Shown piece after piece: positions 1-11,172 of a stretch of 64,000 nt of DNA. The translations under genes were made by a program, and so were the position numbers. This stretch comes from Diatrype stigma (lineage: Eukaryota; Ascomycota; Sordariomycetes; Xylariales; Diatrypaceae). The stretch lies in assembly GCA_022225965.2 (NCBI GenBank), contig JAKJXP020000010.1, positions 496,001 through 560,000 on the forward strand, given 5' to 3'. Within the stretch, counting starts at the first letter, position 1; each line of letters opens with the position of its first letter. The notes under the pieces were generated by a model. The model had not been told where the DNA came from. It ran no database searches and saw nothing but the letters and a program-made list of their open reading frames with translations.

Positions 1-1324
1 CCTACCTCGTGGGGTCTTCCATTGCATCTCTTCATTGCACGGCGTTGGGTGTTTCGGTGTGGGGCGGTAACTACGACATCATTCATTCCGGCACTCGTTT
101 TTCGGCATCTTCTTCACGGCGGCCCGGTCTGGTCGGACCGAATTAGGATCCTTTCCCACGTTACTACATTGCTCAGTTCTACGTCATCACCATGTCCAGC
201 TCCAATACCCTCCACTGTTGAGCCAGGCAAACCTGCAGCGATTTCGAAGTTTTCTATTTTCCAAAATACCCCATATAGACTTGATATGCTTTTCAAGATT
301 GCAAATAGGGCGAGGGCCCTTGACAGCGCTATTTCTTTTGTTTGCGTGGCTGGATGAGCCCGAGGCTGTATGGCTGTTTCTTCATCCGACAGTACAGGAC
401 TGCGGCTGTGTCATGGGTTGGCGTATATTCTCTCGGGGCTACAATTTGCACGGTTCTAGCTGCGTTACTGTACAAACAAAAAAATGCTGCATATGTTTTA
501 TCAGGTTGGGTGCGACGGAGTGAGTGGGCAGGACTGCAAAGATTAGACGCAATTTCTGGGCACCACGTTTCGGCACCTCGCACAATAAGTCTTGTCATCT
601 ACGGCCAACAGGAGACGGGTATATATAACTACGTATACAACTGGGCATGGTACCCGAATAGTATCTACACGGCGCAACAGCAAAAAAAAGATGGGCTTTC
701 TGAATCGCGGGGTTTGTGTTCGGGCCGGGCGATTTATTTGTTTAACGTACTTGGGACTTTTTACCTAGTCCATTCATAATACCGAATAAGATGACACCCC
801 CTCCCTTATTTGAGGTCTCGAATTCGCGATCCTAGTTAGTTCAACTTTGCAACGTGCGGGCTGGTACTATCTAGTGCTAACCTGGCTTTCCCCTAGATAG
901 TTGTGGCAAGGCAGGAGGCATTCATATGTCTGCCCTAGAACGGATGATGATTCAGTCCCCTACATATATATCAGAAAGTAATTAAGAGGATTGTTGAAGG
1001 GGGAACACGCCTCTATGCTAACTATTATGTCCTTAGCAGTACCGATAGCTAATCTGACTTATCATCTATTTCATGATATATCCCGTTGTCGATTTCCCCA
1101 TGGGTCTGTAGCCGAATTTATATCCAATTGGTCTCAAGTATCTATAGCGTGTATCATCATATATCGTCATGAACCATATCAAGCCACCATGGATATACAC
1201 ATACCCCTTTTCTGAATCCTTTATTACTGTCGTCATCATCGTCATCATCATCATCATCACAGGGTTGTCTGACCGTCCCAAAGAAACATCAGAGGCCTTG
1301 CCTCTCAGACCAGATCAGATGAAA
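1..1324. other. Left-edge intergenic DNA
   Basis: No supported gene. Several open frames of 60-145 codons occur; the longest, on the plus strand at about 354-779 from its first ATG, has one hydrophobic stretch but no recognisable family and no intron signals. A short CAT/CATCAT-rich patch lies at about 1230-1260. Part of a gene extending in from the left cannot be excluded. Confidence 0.4.
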
Positions 1325-2005
1325 TCAGATCAACTTGACCTCGAGCTCCGCCAGCTGCTCGAGCATGGTGCCCGGTCCCGCAACGACGTGGACTCCTCGG
1401 TCGGGGCCCCCCGGCGCATCGGCCGCTACCACGACGATGACGACGCCCTTGCCGGCCTCGAACCGCGCCGGGATCGGTAACCTGGATCGACGACGACGAC
1501 GACGACGTGCTATTTTTTCCGTCCCCGCTGCGGCGTCCAGCGCGAGACGTGAATGGCCACCGACGCGTTCGCGACGCCGTTGGAAGAAGACGGTGTAGTG
1601 CTGGGAGACAAGAAGAAGAAAGGAAAGGAAAGGGGGATAAAGGAAAAGGAAAAAGACCCAACTTACTAGTGCCCCTCGCGCCCGCTTTGCGCACCTGCTG
1701 CACGAGCCCGGTCAGTAACGCTATGGAGGAGACCTCGAGGGCGGTGGCGAGCGCCAGGAACGGCTCCGCGCCGTGGTTTAGGGGGACGGGGGAACCGGTC
1801 CTCGCAGGCGCCGGGCTTGACCGAAGGCCGCGGAGATCTGGTTCTGGTTCTAGAAGATGCGCAAGGGGGACCGCCTCGTTGATTTGTTGCGGATCTCCTG
1901 GATCGATCCGCCGGTACGTCGTTTTGGGGCAGACCGGTCGCCGCGAAGGCCGTCACGTCGCGTCGAATTGCGATACGGCTTGCTGGTAGATGTCGAAGAT
2001 GATCC
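1325..2005 (-). pseudogene. Possible degenerate or misread gene, secreted-helical-protein-like
   Basis: Three GC-rich coding-looking pieces lie on the minus strand. One follows a very good intron end (CTAAC branch, pyrimidine tract, CAG) at 2006 and reads IIFDIYQQAVSQFDAT before an in-frame TGA; a sensible continuation (VTAFAATGLPQNDV) is in another frame. A second piece at about 1665-1770 (EPFLALATALEVSSIALLTG) ends at a GTAAGT donor. A third starts after CAG at 1481 (ARFEAGKGVVIVVVAAD) and stops at 1325. The frames do not join without at least one frameshift, so this is either a decayed gene or a gene whose exons I have misplaced. The alpha-helical, Ala/Val-rich style vaguely recalls hydrophobic-surface-binding (HsbA-like) secreted proteins; that is only an impression. 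Confidence 0.25.
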
Positions 2006-2030
2006 CTGGAAAGGAGGTGTAGTAGGTTAG

Positions 2031-2067
2031 GAGGAGAGGGGGAGGGGGAGGGGGAGGGGGAGGAGGA
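2031..2067 (+). repeat. G-rich tandem tract (GGGGGA)n
   Basis: At least four runs of five G separated by single A lie on the plus strand. Such runs can form a G-quadruplex by known rules; nothing here shows that it does. It lies just upstream, in minus-strand terms, of the possible degenerate gene, within what would be its intron. Confidence 0.7.
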
Positions 2068-3292
2068 TCTAGCGAATTGACTATCGGATAGAAGGACAAC
2101 ACAGCACACACACACGCTCGCCGAGGTGTTTACAGACCTCCGACCTCCGTCGGAGGAGTGGCCAGCGAGCCCCTTTAATCGTCGACAGCATCTGCAGATC
2201 CCCTATTGCAAGACCGCGTATAACCAAACTAACTACTCCACTTACCTAAGCTAGCCGGCCAGCCGCCAGTAGCCCAGTTAGCTACAGTATTGGAATGAGG
2301 ACCTATTACGCAGAGCTTATCTTGTCATTGCGAAGGCGCCTGAATACCTCGCAGTATAACGAGGTCACCACAGAAGTTCTAGTTACCTAGTCACAGTCCT
2401 ACGTACCTACCTACATAGGCAGGCTACTGATAGCTGCTGTCAACTGGGAACCCGGAAGCGATTTAAGCCTTCGCTAGCGAAAGCGGGACGATCGGGAACT
2501 TGGATTTGCCGTTTGCCCGGAAAGGGGAAGGCTGGTGGTGTATAGGGGGTTAGGTAACTTGGTTAAGTTACTATAAGCTCAGATCTCGTCCGATCTCATG
2601 GCGGTACCTAGCTTATGCCGCTCGCAATGGGCTCGATCGGCATCGTCTGGCGTAGACTTAAGAAGTTAGAATTTCGCTACTTCGGTAGTTCGGGCGGCCC
2701 GGGCTATCTTCCCTGCTTCGCCAGCCTACGTATAGTAACCCTAACTCTATGTTTTCTTCGCATGCGGCACGTCTAAGGACTGACACCTGACTATGTGACT
2801 ATGCCACTGCTTATCATTTGGCTTCCTACGCAGCCTGATGGAGAAAGAAAAAAAGCTGAAAACCCCAACCTCGTTGCTTGCTCTCGATCTAATGCATGCC
2901 GCACGTCAAAGGTATCTAGTGGTCCAGTATGCAGCCAGTGGGAACCGAAGCAGCCGTGAGAACAGCTCAATAGTTGGGTAGGTACTGCGCAGGCCCTGCT
3001 AGAGTTGCTTTATCCTACTATTCTTGACCTGGCTGGCAGGTTTCTGCTCCTCGATGATGTCAACCGGGCACTAACTAGCACTTTGCCTTGCTCTCCGAGA
3101 AAAGTAGTAGCCTTGTACCGTACGTATACTTAACTCCATCGATGTGTTCATAAGCGTGGATGCGAAAGCGTAAGCGTGAGTGCTAAGTGCAAGGTCGAAC
3201 TCTGCACGAAGATCACCATCGACGGATGGGGCGGACTGTACCGCTGCCGCCGCATTTTCGTTCACTTCGGTTCTAGCCATGAAGCATGTGCA

Positions 3293-3297
<5 letters not shown>

Positions 3298-3324
<27 letters not shown>
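3298..3324. repeat. (TA)n microsatellite
   Basis: Uninterrupted alternating T and A for 27 bases, outside any supported gene. Confidence 0.9.
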
Positions 3325-4075
3325 GATACCATCTAAGATGCCTACATTCCAGAGAAACGGTAAGGGATGCATGCATATCGGTGCTAACATCCAACACGAA
3401 GCGGCAGAGTGAGAATTCACTCGCTAGTGTTTGACGGAAAGGATGAAATCAGATTGAAATACAGGGCCAGAACTATATCAGGAGAACTTGTGTACGAAAA
3501 CACACAACCACGTACCATATAACTCGCTTTCGCCTCAGGTCGCATGTAGTAGAGCCGTGGCAAGTTTGCTTCGTGATAGCACTGCACTATGAAACTGAAC
3601 GAATGGCAAGTCTGCTCATTTTCAGTGGCATACGTATATTCATGACTCCTATGGTAACGGCAACGATCGATCGGTTGGTGGTATCAAATGATGTCTGTAT
3701 GAGTCTGTCTCTCTCATACCCGCCCTCTACTATCTGTATCAAGACCCCTGAAGTTCCCTTTCATTATCATCCGACTGCAGTTCCAGTGACAAGTGAAAAC
3801 GCCTGCCAATGCATCATGATGCTGCAACAAAACAAACCGCGGTGAACGCCCTTTTCCTATCGCCGTTCCTACATACCCGTAATCTCATGTATGCCGAACA
3901 GCAAAACCGACCCCGACCATGACCCTCTGAACGCCATCCTTGGAAATTTCGCCTGCGTAACTCATTAGTCCTTCATAACCATCCCAGGCTCTCTATCTCA
4001 TCGGAAAACCAGGACCACATGCATGGTTTTCGTGATTTACGATTTGGAAGCGAAGTCCCTCCTCGCATGTCCTGA

Positions 4076-5776
4076 TCATGTCGGTGGATGAGCACCGGCA
4101 CCAGGTTCACCCGAGGATTGTGCCTGGGTGCGGGTGCGGATATGGAACTTTTCCCGGAGTCGGTCTGTCAACTTGGCATGGCGATTTTGGTCATCGGCTG
4201 ATCTAGGCCCGCTACCTGATGCAGCGGCAGCCTGCTGAGACTGCCGATACTGGCGCAACGCTTGGATTCGCTCATCGACAGATGCGTGGCGCAGTCTGTT
4301 CCAGTCCAGTAGTCGAGATCTTCGCCGCCGTTGGTTACCCGTCATGTCGGCTGCATCCACTTCTGCCGGGGCCGGGGCTAGGTGGCCGTCAACCTCGGCG
4401 CCGTCCCGGCTTGCGGGTGCAGTAGTAGACTCGCCTTCGGTGGCGGTTTGGGGTCGAAGGTCAAGGCGACTAGATCAAATTGTTAGTTGTGTGTTGATAC
4501 GGTCGTATAAGGATTGAAACTTACCACAACGGACAAGTACCAGAGACGTTGATCAGCCACGGATCGACACACTGGGGATGGAATTTGTGATCACAAGGTA
4601 AAACCCTCACATCCTCTCCCATGGTAAAATCTTCGGTGCAGATAGAACAGCCCACATGCTCGTCATCAACGCCTTCGGCCGACGACCGGCGCTCTTGAGG
4701 AGCTACCGCTTCCGAAGTTGATTTGCTTGCTACATTCGCGTCGGAAGGCGCATCTGGATCTCGTTGACGTATTGATTCAGCTGGAGCCTCGTCCAACGTA
4801 GGGGGGTGTGCCTGGGGTCGATCACCCGAGGTACTCTCAAGTTCGTGCTCTGGGTCTGGTTTGCCGGCGCGAGAGTCCCCGAACTTAACGATGGGGATAG
4901 TGTCGAGGACGGCGCGAGCAAGACCCTTGGCACGGCTTTGTCTCGGTCTCCCGCCAAAGCCCGGTCTCGGCCCGTACCTCTCAGGATGGCGATGAGCTCG
5001 AAGGGCCCCAGAGCCAATGATGACCAAGAAAAGCAAGGTAATGATGCCTGTTATACTATATAGGATACTCATTGCGACTGCGGAATTGTTGCCTCCATCT
5101 GCCTTTGTGGGCGGAAAACCATCGTTGCCAGCAGGGCTCTGGCTGCTGGACAGGGTTGCCATCATGGCTGTCCCCTTTGCAGCTTCGGTGCTCTCCTTGA
5201 GGTCCGATGCTTCCTCTTTAGAAGTCATGGTCCAAATAGCGCGCTTGTCGAAGTTCGAGTTGCTGCCGCTTAGCGAACATAATTCACTGTCTATACTATA
5301 GAACAAGACTGCCTTTATATTGCTTTGGACGAGGGCATCAAGCATATCACTGGGGCTGATATATGAGTCCGCATCGTTCGCATCGCAAGAAATAAATGCG
5401 ATGATTTGGGAGTCGTTGATAGAGTTGTAGTTGTTCTGGTCGACTAACATTAGGGTGCCTTTGACTGTGGGTTGCTACTATCCCGTTAGTCATTTCTCTA
5501 TTAAAGTCATGGTAGATTCAATACCGTAACTTGCTGATATTCACCCTCGGATGACATCTGTCCCAGACCGGCAGCTGTCGTCAACGGCGCCGCGGTATAC
5601 TCGTTTGACACAACGGGTGAGTCGGAGGGTTGTAAAGAGAGCTTCATAGAGCTCTCGGATAGCAACGAGGCTAGTTCATTGGATGGGCTTATCACATCCT
5701 GTGCCATCGCTGTAGAGAGCGCACAGGTGAATAACAGGATGGACCAGGCCATCTTCGTAGCCGTCGACATCACCAT
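4076..5776 (-). CDS. PA-TM-RING-type E3 ubiquitin ligase
   Basis: Predicted membrane-anchored RING-H2 E3 ubiquitin ligase of the endomembrane system. Exons on the minus strand: 5776-5525, 5474-4525, 4469-4076; about 531 residues. The start is the ATG at 5776 (or 5770, two codons on), which gives a signal peptide ending ALSTAMA. A lumenal protease-associated-like region follows (VKGTLMLVDQ..., residues 80-160), then one membrane helix at about 215-242 and the juxtamembrane RAHRHPERYGPR typical of fungal members. The RING-H2 finger at about 360-401 has CSIC, CDHKFH, QC and CPLC, giving a complete C3H2C3 ligand set; intron 2 splits the last Cys codon. The tail is basic and Gln/Ala-rich. The first donor (GTATTG) is weak; a GTTACG donor six bases upstream also keeps frame. 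Family assignment is firm; substrates are unknown. Confidence 0.9.
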
Positions 5777-6129
5777 GATGCAAGACGAGGGGCTACCGCA
5801 GGCCCCGGGCACCGAAGAGTTGAGTGCGGGAGAGGGAATCGAGAAAGGCAGAAGTGGAGAGCAGATAGTAGGTGGTGGCGTAAGGAAGGACGACGCCTTG
5901 GCCTACGGTTCGGAATACGGTAGCACTGACCCGGAAGGTCGGTGTCGCATCCCTAAACGATCACTAAAGACGAAGTGGACATCGGGACGATATTGGCAGT
6001 GGATGGTCGCAGCTCGCCAGCGTAGTTGCGGATAGGAAGGTGCCTAGACGGGTAGGCAATTGGCAATCACAAGGCTGCAATATATCGTGCGTCGTATCGG
6101 ATAGGGGAGAGGCGTTCGAGAGGCGTTCG

Positions 6130-6177
6130 GCGACTGCGACTGCGACTGCGACTGCGATTGCGACTGCGACTGCGATG
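6130..6177 (+). repeat. (GCGACT)n hexamer repeat, 8 units
   Basis: Eight consecutive six-base units with two single-base variants, followed directly by a short GGT run. It lies outside supported genes. Confidence 0.85.
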
Positions 6178-6923
6178 GTGGTGGTGGTGGTCGTCGCTCC
6201 TCAGGTCATCAACATGACACCATGCGATGGGTAGGCGCAGCAGGGTGGTGGCCAGGCGTGACTAAACCCAAGGGGAGAAGTAATAAACTGATGCTGCTGG
6301 AGGTCTATCGGTTCTAGAATGGAGTGAGGAACATGGATGGATCTGGGAGGTGGTGCAGGCCAACGGTTGGTGTTTTCGCGGGTCTCGCGGGTTTGGCGGG
6401 TTTAGCGGGTTTCGTGGGTGCGGCGGGGGATTGACAGGATTTGGAATTGATCGATCGGATAGTAGCGATGGATAGAGGTCGGGTGCTATGCATACAAGGG
6501 AGAGTCACCTGGTGCTAAGGCTCAATGGACATAAGATAGGCACAAACAGTAACCACTTCTAGTAGGACAAGACTCTAGGACAGGACTTAGGGCGGAGCAA
6601 CAGAGAGGGCAAAAGCAAAGGCCGGCTATGAGGCATGCGGGCAAAGCAAAGCAAAGCAAAGCAGGGCAAAGCAAGCGCTTGGTTTCAACGTCGGCTTGGG
6701 TCGGTTACCTGACAGCCTGGCACATCTTGAAGGTCAACGTTGGGCGGGATACCTGTGAATGCGAATAATGGGTAGTGATCAGTGAATAGTAAGTAAGTGG
6801 CAGGTGGTGAGTACGAAGTATAGGAAGTAGTTGGCGAAAGCGCGGCTCGTTCGGAGGATGTGGGGGAAGAGACCGGCTGCCCAGCCAGGCCTGCCGGAGG
6901 GGGTTGATGGGGTTGATGGAAGT

Positions 6924-6979
6924 CTTGGCTCTTGGCTCTTGGCTCTTGGCTCTTGGCTCTTGGCTCTCGGCTCTTGGCT
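6924..6979 (+). repeat. CTTGGCT heptamer minisatellite, 8 units
   Basis: Eight head-to-tail copies of CTTGGCT, one with a C substitution, then degenerate copies to about 7000. The minus-strand open frame with a repeated PRAKSQE pattern here is produced by the repeat and is not called. Confidence 0.9.
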
Positions 6980-7568
6980 TTTGGTCTTGGCTTGGTCTTG
7001 GTATTCAATGCTGCCCAGCCCAGCCTGCCAGGTCAACTGGCCGTCTATGATGATTCCATACGAAGTACATTCCATACAACTATCCCATAAATTCCATATA
7101 TATTCCATTGATCGCTGCAGTGCTTCGTGTCATGGGAGGTGCCAAGCCTCGTCCGACCCCCAAGACATCGCCAAGCGCAGAACTTTCTGTTATTTAGAGT
7201 TGAGAGAGTTCAGATGAGTCGCTCCTCAGAGCTCAGAGCTATTAGTCAATAATAGCAGTCTGAGGTTAGTCTCAAGGCTCTGTCACCTATCACCTGGGCA
7301 ATCATACATAGCCGGCCGCTGGGCAAGGCTTGGCTTTTGATAGCCTCTGATCAACCTCACTCAATCACTACCTCCGTGCTCTGAGTGTGAGTGTGAGTGT
7401 GAGCGTGAGTGTGAGATGTGAGATGTGGAATTACCCGCAGTTCAGACAGGCAGGAAAACCGGTATTGGTCGAGGTGGGATTGCATACATATGCACGTATG
7501 TACATATGTATGCACGCATGGATCATTGCCTAGGTACAGTACCTAGGTAGGAGTAGGAACAGTACTAT

Positions 7569-7601
7569 ACCTAGGTAGATATATATACTACCTACCTAGG
7601 T
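7569..7601. repeat. Inverted repeat built on ACCTAGGTAG
   Basis: ACCTAGGTAG at 7569-7578 is the reverse complement of CTACCTAGGT at 7592-7601, with an AT-rich 13-base spacer. Two more CCTAGGTA copies lie just upstream (about 7530 and 7541). The ACCTAGGT core recurs across intergenic DNA of the window. Confidence 0.85.
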
Positions 7602-7668
7602 ATACAGTACCATGCATATGCGCATGCAGTGGCTCCCAATGCTGAGTGCTTAGGTATATATATTCATA

Positions 7669-7926
7669 CGAAGGTCGCGGCCACAATTGTTGATAACAAG
7701 CCCATATAGCCACAGTACGTAAGCATTAAGCCGCACTTAACCCTTACATCAGTTAGCGTAATAAGAGCGCTATGCTTTAGTGAGCTTAAGGCCTGGAAGC
7801 AATGCCATATAATGGCTTAAGCTCACTAAAAGCGCTAAGCCTTAATACAGTATCCCTTACAAGTCGATTGCTATTCGCACATACCCAGACATGGGCTATG
7901 ATCAACAATTGTGGCCGCGACCTTCG
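7669..7926. mobile_element. MITE-like element with 26-bp perfect terminal inverted repeats and TA flanks
   Basis: Bases 7669-7694 (CGAAGGTCGCGGCCACAATT and six more) are the exact reverse complement of 7901-7926. Both ends abut a TA dinucleotide (7667-7668 and 7927-7928), as expected for a TA target-site duplication of the Tc1/mariner superfamily. The 258-bp interior has no coding frame of note but carries a second, nested inverted repeat: TTTAGTGAGCTTAAG near 7776 pairs with CTTAAGCTCACTAAA near 7823. Size, flanks and lack of a transposase fit a non-autonomous miniature element; no second copy is in this window. The intact TIRs suggest recent insertion, which is inference. Confidence 0.8.
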
Positions 7927-10264
7927 TATAAACCGGTAAAGCCAGCAACCGATGTCGAGATGCCGCAAGCTGTAAATCATTTGTGGGGGTCGCGCGGTCT
8001 TGTCCCGTTTTTCTTTTCTCCGAGTCGCAAGCTGCATGATGGCCCTTCCGAAACAAACCTGAAATCGTCGGACTTCAAGCATCGATGATACCGGATATAA
8101 TATATGTGGATATACGTATGATAGTTGTTATTATATGTACGGCCACACGATTGACGCCTGTGAACGCAACCTCCTGCGTAGATGAACAGCGAGCGCATCA
8201 CATCCGAACGCATCGGGCTCAGACTTGGGTTCAAATAACATATAGTAACACGCATATGCCGAGGATATGCGAATCATGTAGTTATGCGTGAACTAGGTTA
8301 TATATCGACTCTAGGCCGACTACCTACTCTATGAGACACACTGCAATATAAATGGTGTTTAACTATGGAATACATCAAGCTTCTCCACTACATGAACCTA
8401 GGAACAAGCATCTAGTGGCTGTTTCTCTTATATTCTTCACCTCCGCATAGTCTGACTAACGAACGAGTTCGTCTCGGATGTCGCCTGTACACCTTCGCCC
8501 ATCGTATGCCGAGGTTAGTTAGAGACGTCTCCATATCGACAACAACGGAACCATTCGTGATACGGCAATGAGTCTACATGGTAGATTTTGCATGCGCCAC
8601 TTAGGGATGTGGTCCTATAAATGCATAAGTGTGAATTGGATATCAGCTTGTTCCCAGACTCGCGAAACCAAGTATTAATTGGCGCACATGGGAATCTGAA
8701 GGAGATATGTTATGGTATGCAGAACCTAAGACTTTCATTATATGTGTATGCAAAGCGATGCTGGGTGGGAACAGCCCATCAGTCCACGACCAAATTGCCA
8801 ATACATCTGATATGACAACCAGGCACTTTAAGCCTCGGGTATGCCCGTACGTAGTAGATCTGGAAATTGTTTCTTACGATATGGAAGAGCCTGGGATTGG
8901 GGCGCCATCCATGGCAGGAGTAGTTATTATGGCCATAAACGAAGACACTACTTGCTTTCGGCTTGCTTGTCTTGGCTCAACTTAATGTGCTACATGCACA
9001 AGAGAGACATAAGAAAAGGGGCCCCCAACATCTAGCTTCTCATATACGTATCCCCATGACCATCTAAGCGAGTCCAGTATGGTAGCATGTATAGGAGGAA
9101 TATGGGAATATGGCTGGCATGGGTGAAAGACAGATCTATCCGTATGCACGACAGTGGGCAACGATCGATGGCCGCAGCCGACGGGAACCGAGATCAGGCC
9201 CATCTGATTCGCAATTAAGGGGGTATAACAACTGGCCCTATAGATTTCTTGTTCCCGGCATATAATTAGGGAGGGCATTGCATCTTGATTGCCAACGAGC
9301 CGCTTGTGTCAGTTCAGGGGTAGCCCCCCCCCTGCCTATCCGCTTGGTGATCGACCAGCTCCCGAGTCGCAGATCTCCAAAATCACGTCTTATATATGTC
9401 GAAGAGTTGTGCGCTTCTCAAACTATATCATGCTTCTATAATAAAACATGGGTTTGGTGATTGCTACCTACCTACTCGTAGGAATGAAGAAGGGATCAAC
9501 GCCAGTAGGCACTCACGCCTCTCAGGCTACCTACGCAGGACCGTTCGTAATGTAATTAGTGACTTGCTATACCTAGCAATCTTCGTGTCCCCAATAGCTT
9601 TGTTAGATGGAAGTGGTTCGGCATCCTGTAATGCAACGCCTTGTCGTTTCATTTTGATTCGTCTCAAAAAGAAGATCATAATGTGGGCGACCGGATATTT
9701 GATAGTATTGAGGCCCATAGCACACCAATAGTAAGGTATCGACACCAGTCAATTTCATATAAACGACCTTGATGGCAAGTCTTTCATGCCCAGTAGCAGA
9801 GCCTAAGGCCGGCAGCGGTACCCAGACCGCATCCCATAGGGTTGCTATACATGTCGGTGAACACCGACACAGTGGTCCAAGTATGTACGTACGTAGGTAC
9901 CTAAGTGCGCCACAGAGGTCCAGCCAGCCAGCCAGCCAGCCGAGGCGATGCTCTACCTAGGTAGGTTTGACAGACAGTTACTGCCTTGGCACCCCCATGG
10001 CCCAAACCCTCCAAGTGTCACATACCACCTACCTAGGTGGGTATCCCAGCTGAACTTCACGCTCAAGACGCTAGTTAGTCTGTATCTTGCAACCAAGCAG
10101 AGGTTATATTGTGGGAGGCGGGCATATATTCGCTTTGCGCCCCTCTTAATCTAACAGCTTGGGCTAAAAAAAGGGTGTCCATTTGCTCTGTAGGTAAATG
10201 GAACAAAACATCAGGTTCTCACCTGATATTGGGTATCAGGCCACCAGACCAGTCCGTCGCGGTG

Positions 10265-11172
10265 TCAAATCTCCTCCATATCCTCTAGGTCGTCCAGCAC
10301 TGGCCAATCGCCCACCTCAACGCGCTCCGGCCTGACGAAAACGCCGTGCTTGAGAGGCGATTCGGTGCCCCAGTACCTCGTACCCCCAATGCTGCCGTCG
10401 TTCTTGCCCACTGGCTCGTCCAGCTGGACCCCCACCCACGCCCCGAGCGCGCCGGGAATCTCCTTCACCTCGCCCACGTACCTGACCTCCCCCCTGCGCG
10501 TGTCGTCGCTGCCCAGCCTGCACCGCTTGCCCACCTCGATGCCCCGGCGCCGGATCTCCTGCGCGAAGGCCTCGACCTTGGCCTTCTCGAGGCTGGGGGC
10601 GTTGGGATCGAACCGCCCCAGCTTCTCGGCCTTCTTCCAGGCCAGCACCGAATCGGATTTCTTCTCGTACTCCTCCGGCGGCATGACATACTTCTCCACG
10701 CCGGAGGTGTCATTCAGGTTCAGCCTGGCGCCTGCCGGTCGAGTGTCGAGGACCTTTTACCCCCCCAGAGAGATCCCGTTAGCTCGTCATTCTTATGTCA
10801 TGATATGTCAAACGTCAACAGGTACCGCGGCGGCGGCCCAATGCTAGGGTCCCCGCGGCATTGCCCAAGCCTTGTATACCACCTATAGCAAGCGTAGTTC
10901 CCCGAAAAGCAACTCGGACTCGAAAACAGGCTTACATGGAGTTCTGCATACGCAGCCAGGGGGAAAGCTGATAAGTACGTGTGGTCCTCATCAGCAGCCT
11001 CGATGGGGATGGTTCCATTGGAGGCGGTCTTCAGCGAGATGCGTTGCGAATGGGGCGGGACGCCTGTGATTGGCTCCAGCCTGGTCCTCAGCTGACTAAT
11101 GGACCATGATGGCGTGATGCGTCGTTCGGACGACGTAGCCTCAGAGATGACTTGCAGCGGGATATCTGCCAT
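10265..11172 (-). CDS. alf1: Tubulin-folding cofactor B (CAP-Gly protein)
   Basis: Tubulin-specific chaperone that binds alpha-tubulin in the cytosol and works with cofactor E in dimer assembly and disassembly. Exons on the minus strand: 11172-10936 and 10753-10265; 241 residues, the usual family length. The N-terminal ubiquitin-like domain (about 1-90) runs across the intron (AELH joined to VLDTRPAGARLNLND). A linker with GVEKYVMP and YEKKSDSVLAWK follows. The C-terminal CAP-Gly domain (about 160-230) keeps GKNDGSIGGTRYW with the invariant GKNDG, and ALGAWVGVQLDEP. The acidic end (DLEDMEEI) is typical. The 182-nt intron has a normal GTAAGC donor and a CTAAC branch site but a purine-rich AAAAG acceptor after a G run. 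The ORF homology across it supports the join. Confidence 0.95.

Larger units (their letters stand above)
2006..4075. other. Intergenic DNA with G-rich tract, hairpin and TA repeat
   Basis: No supported gene. It holds a run of GGGGGA units (2031-2067), a perfect 8-bp stem with 4-nt loop (2137-2156) and a TA dinucleotide run (3298-3324). The short open frames between 3000 and 3850 show no family resemblance or splice signals. Confidence 0.5.
5777..10264. other. Intergenic DNA rich in simple repeats, containing an inverted-repeat element
   Basis: No supported protein gene. It contains hexamer, heptamer and pentamer tandem repeats, a cluster of ACCTAGGT palindromes near 7530-7605, the inverted-repeat element at 7669-7926, and AT-richer DNA at 8.0-9.8 kb. 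A 111-codon ATG frame at 9396-9731 has one hydrophobic segment but no family resemblance, and I do not call it. Confidence 0.5.

Noticed and set aside
6924..6990. CRISPR-like regular repeats
   Set aside because: Units are directly abutting heptamers with no spacers, in a eukaryotic genome; this is a minisatellite.
9396..9731. 111-codon ATG frame with a hydrophobic segment
   Set aside because: No family resemblance, no intron signals and AT-rich intergenic composition.
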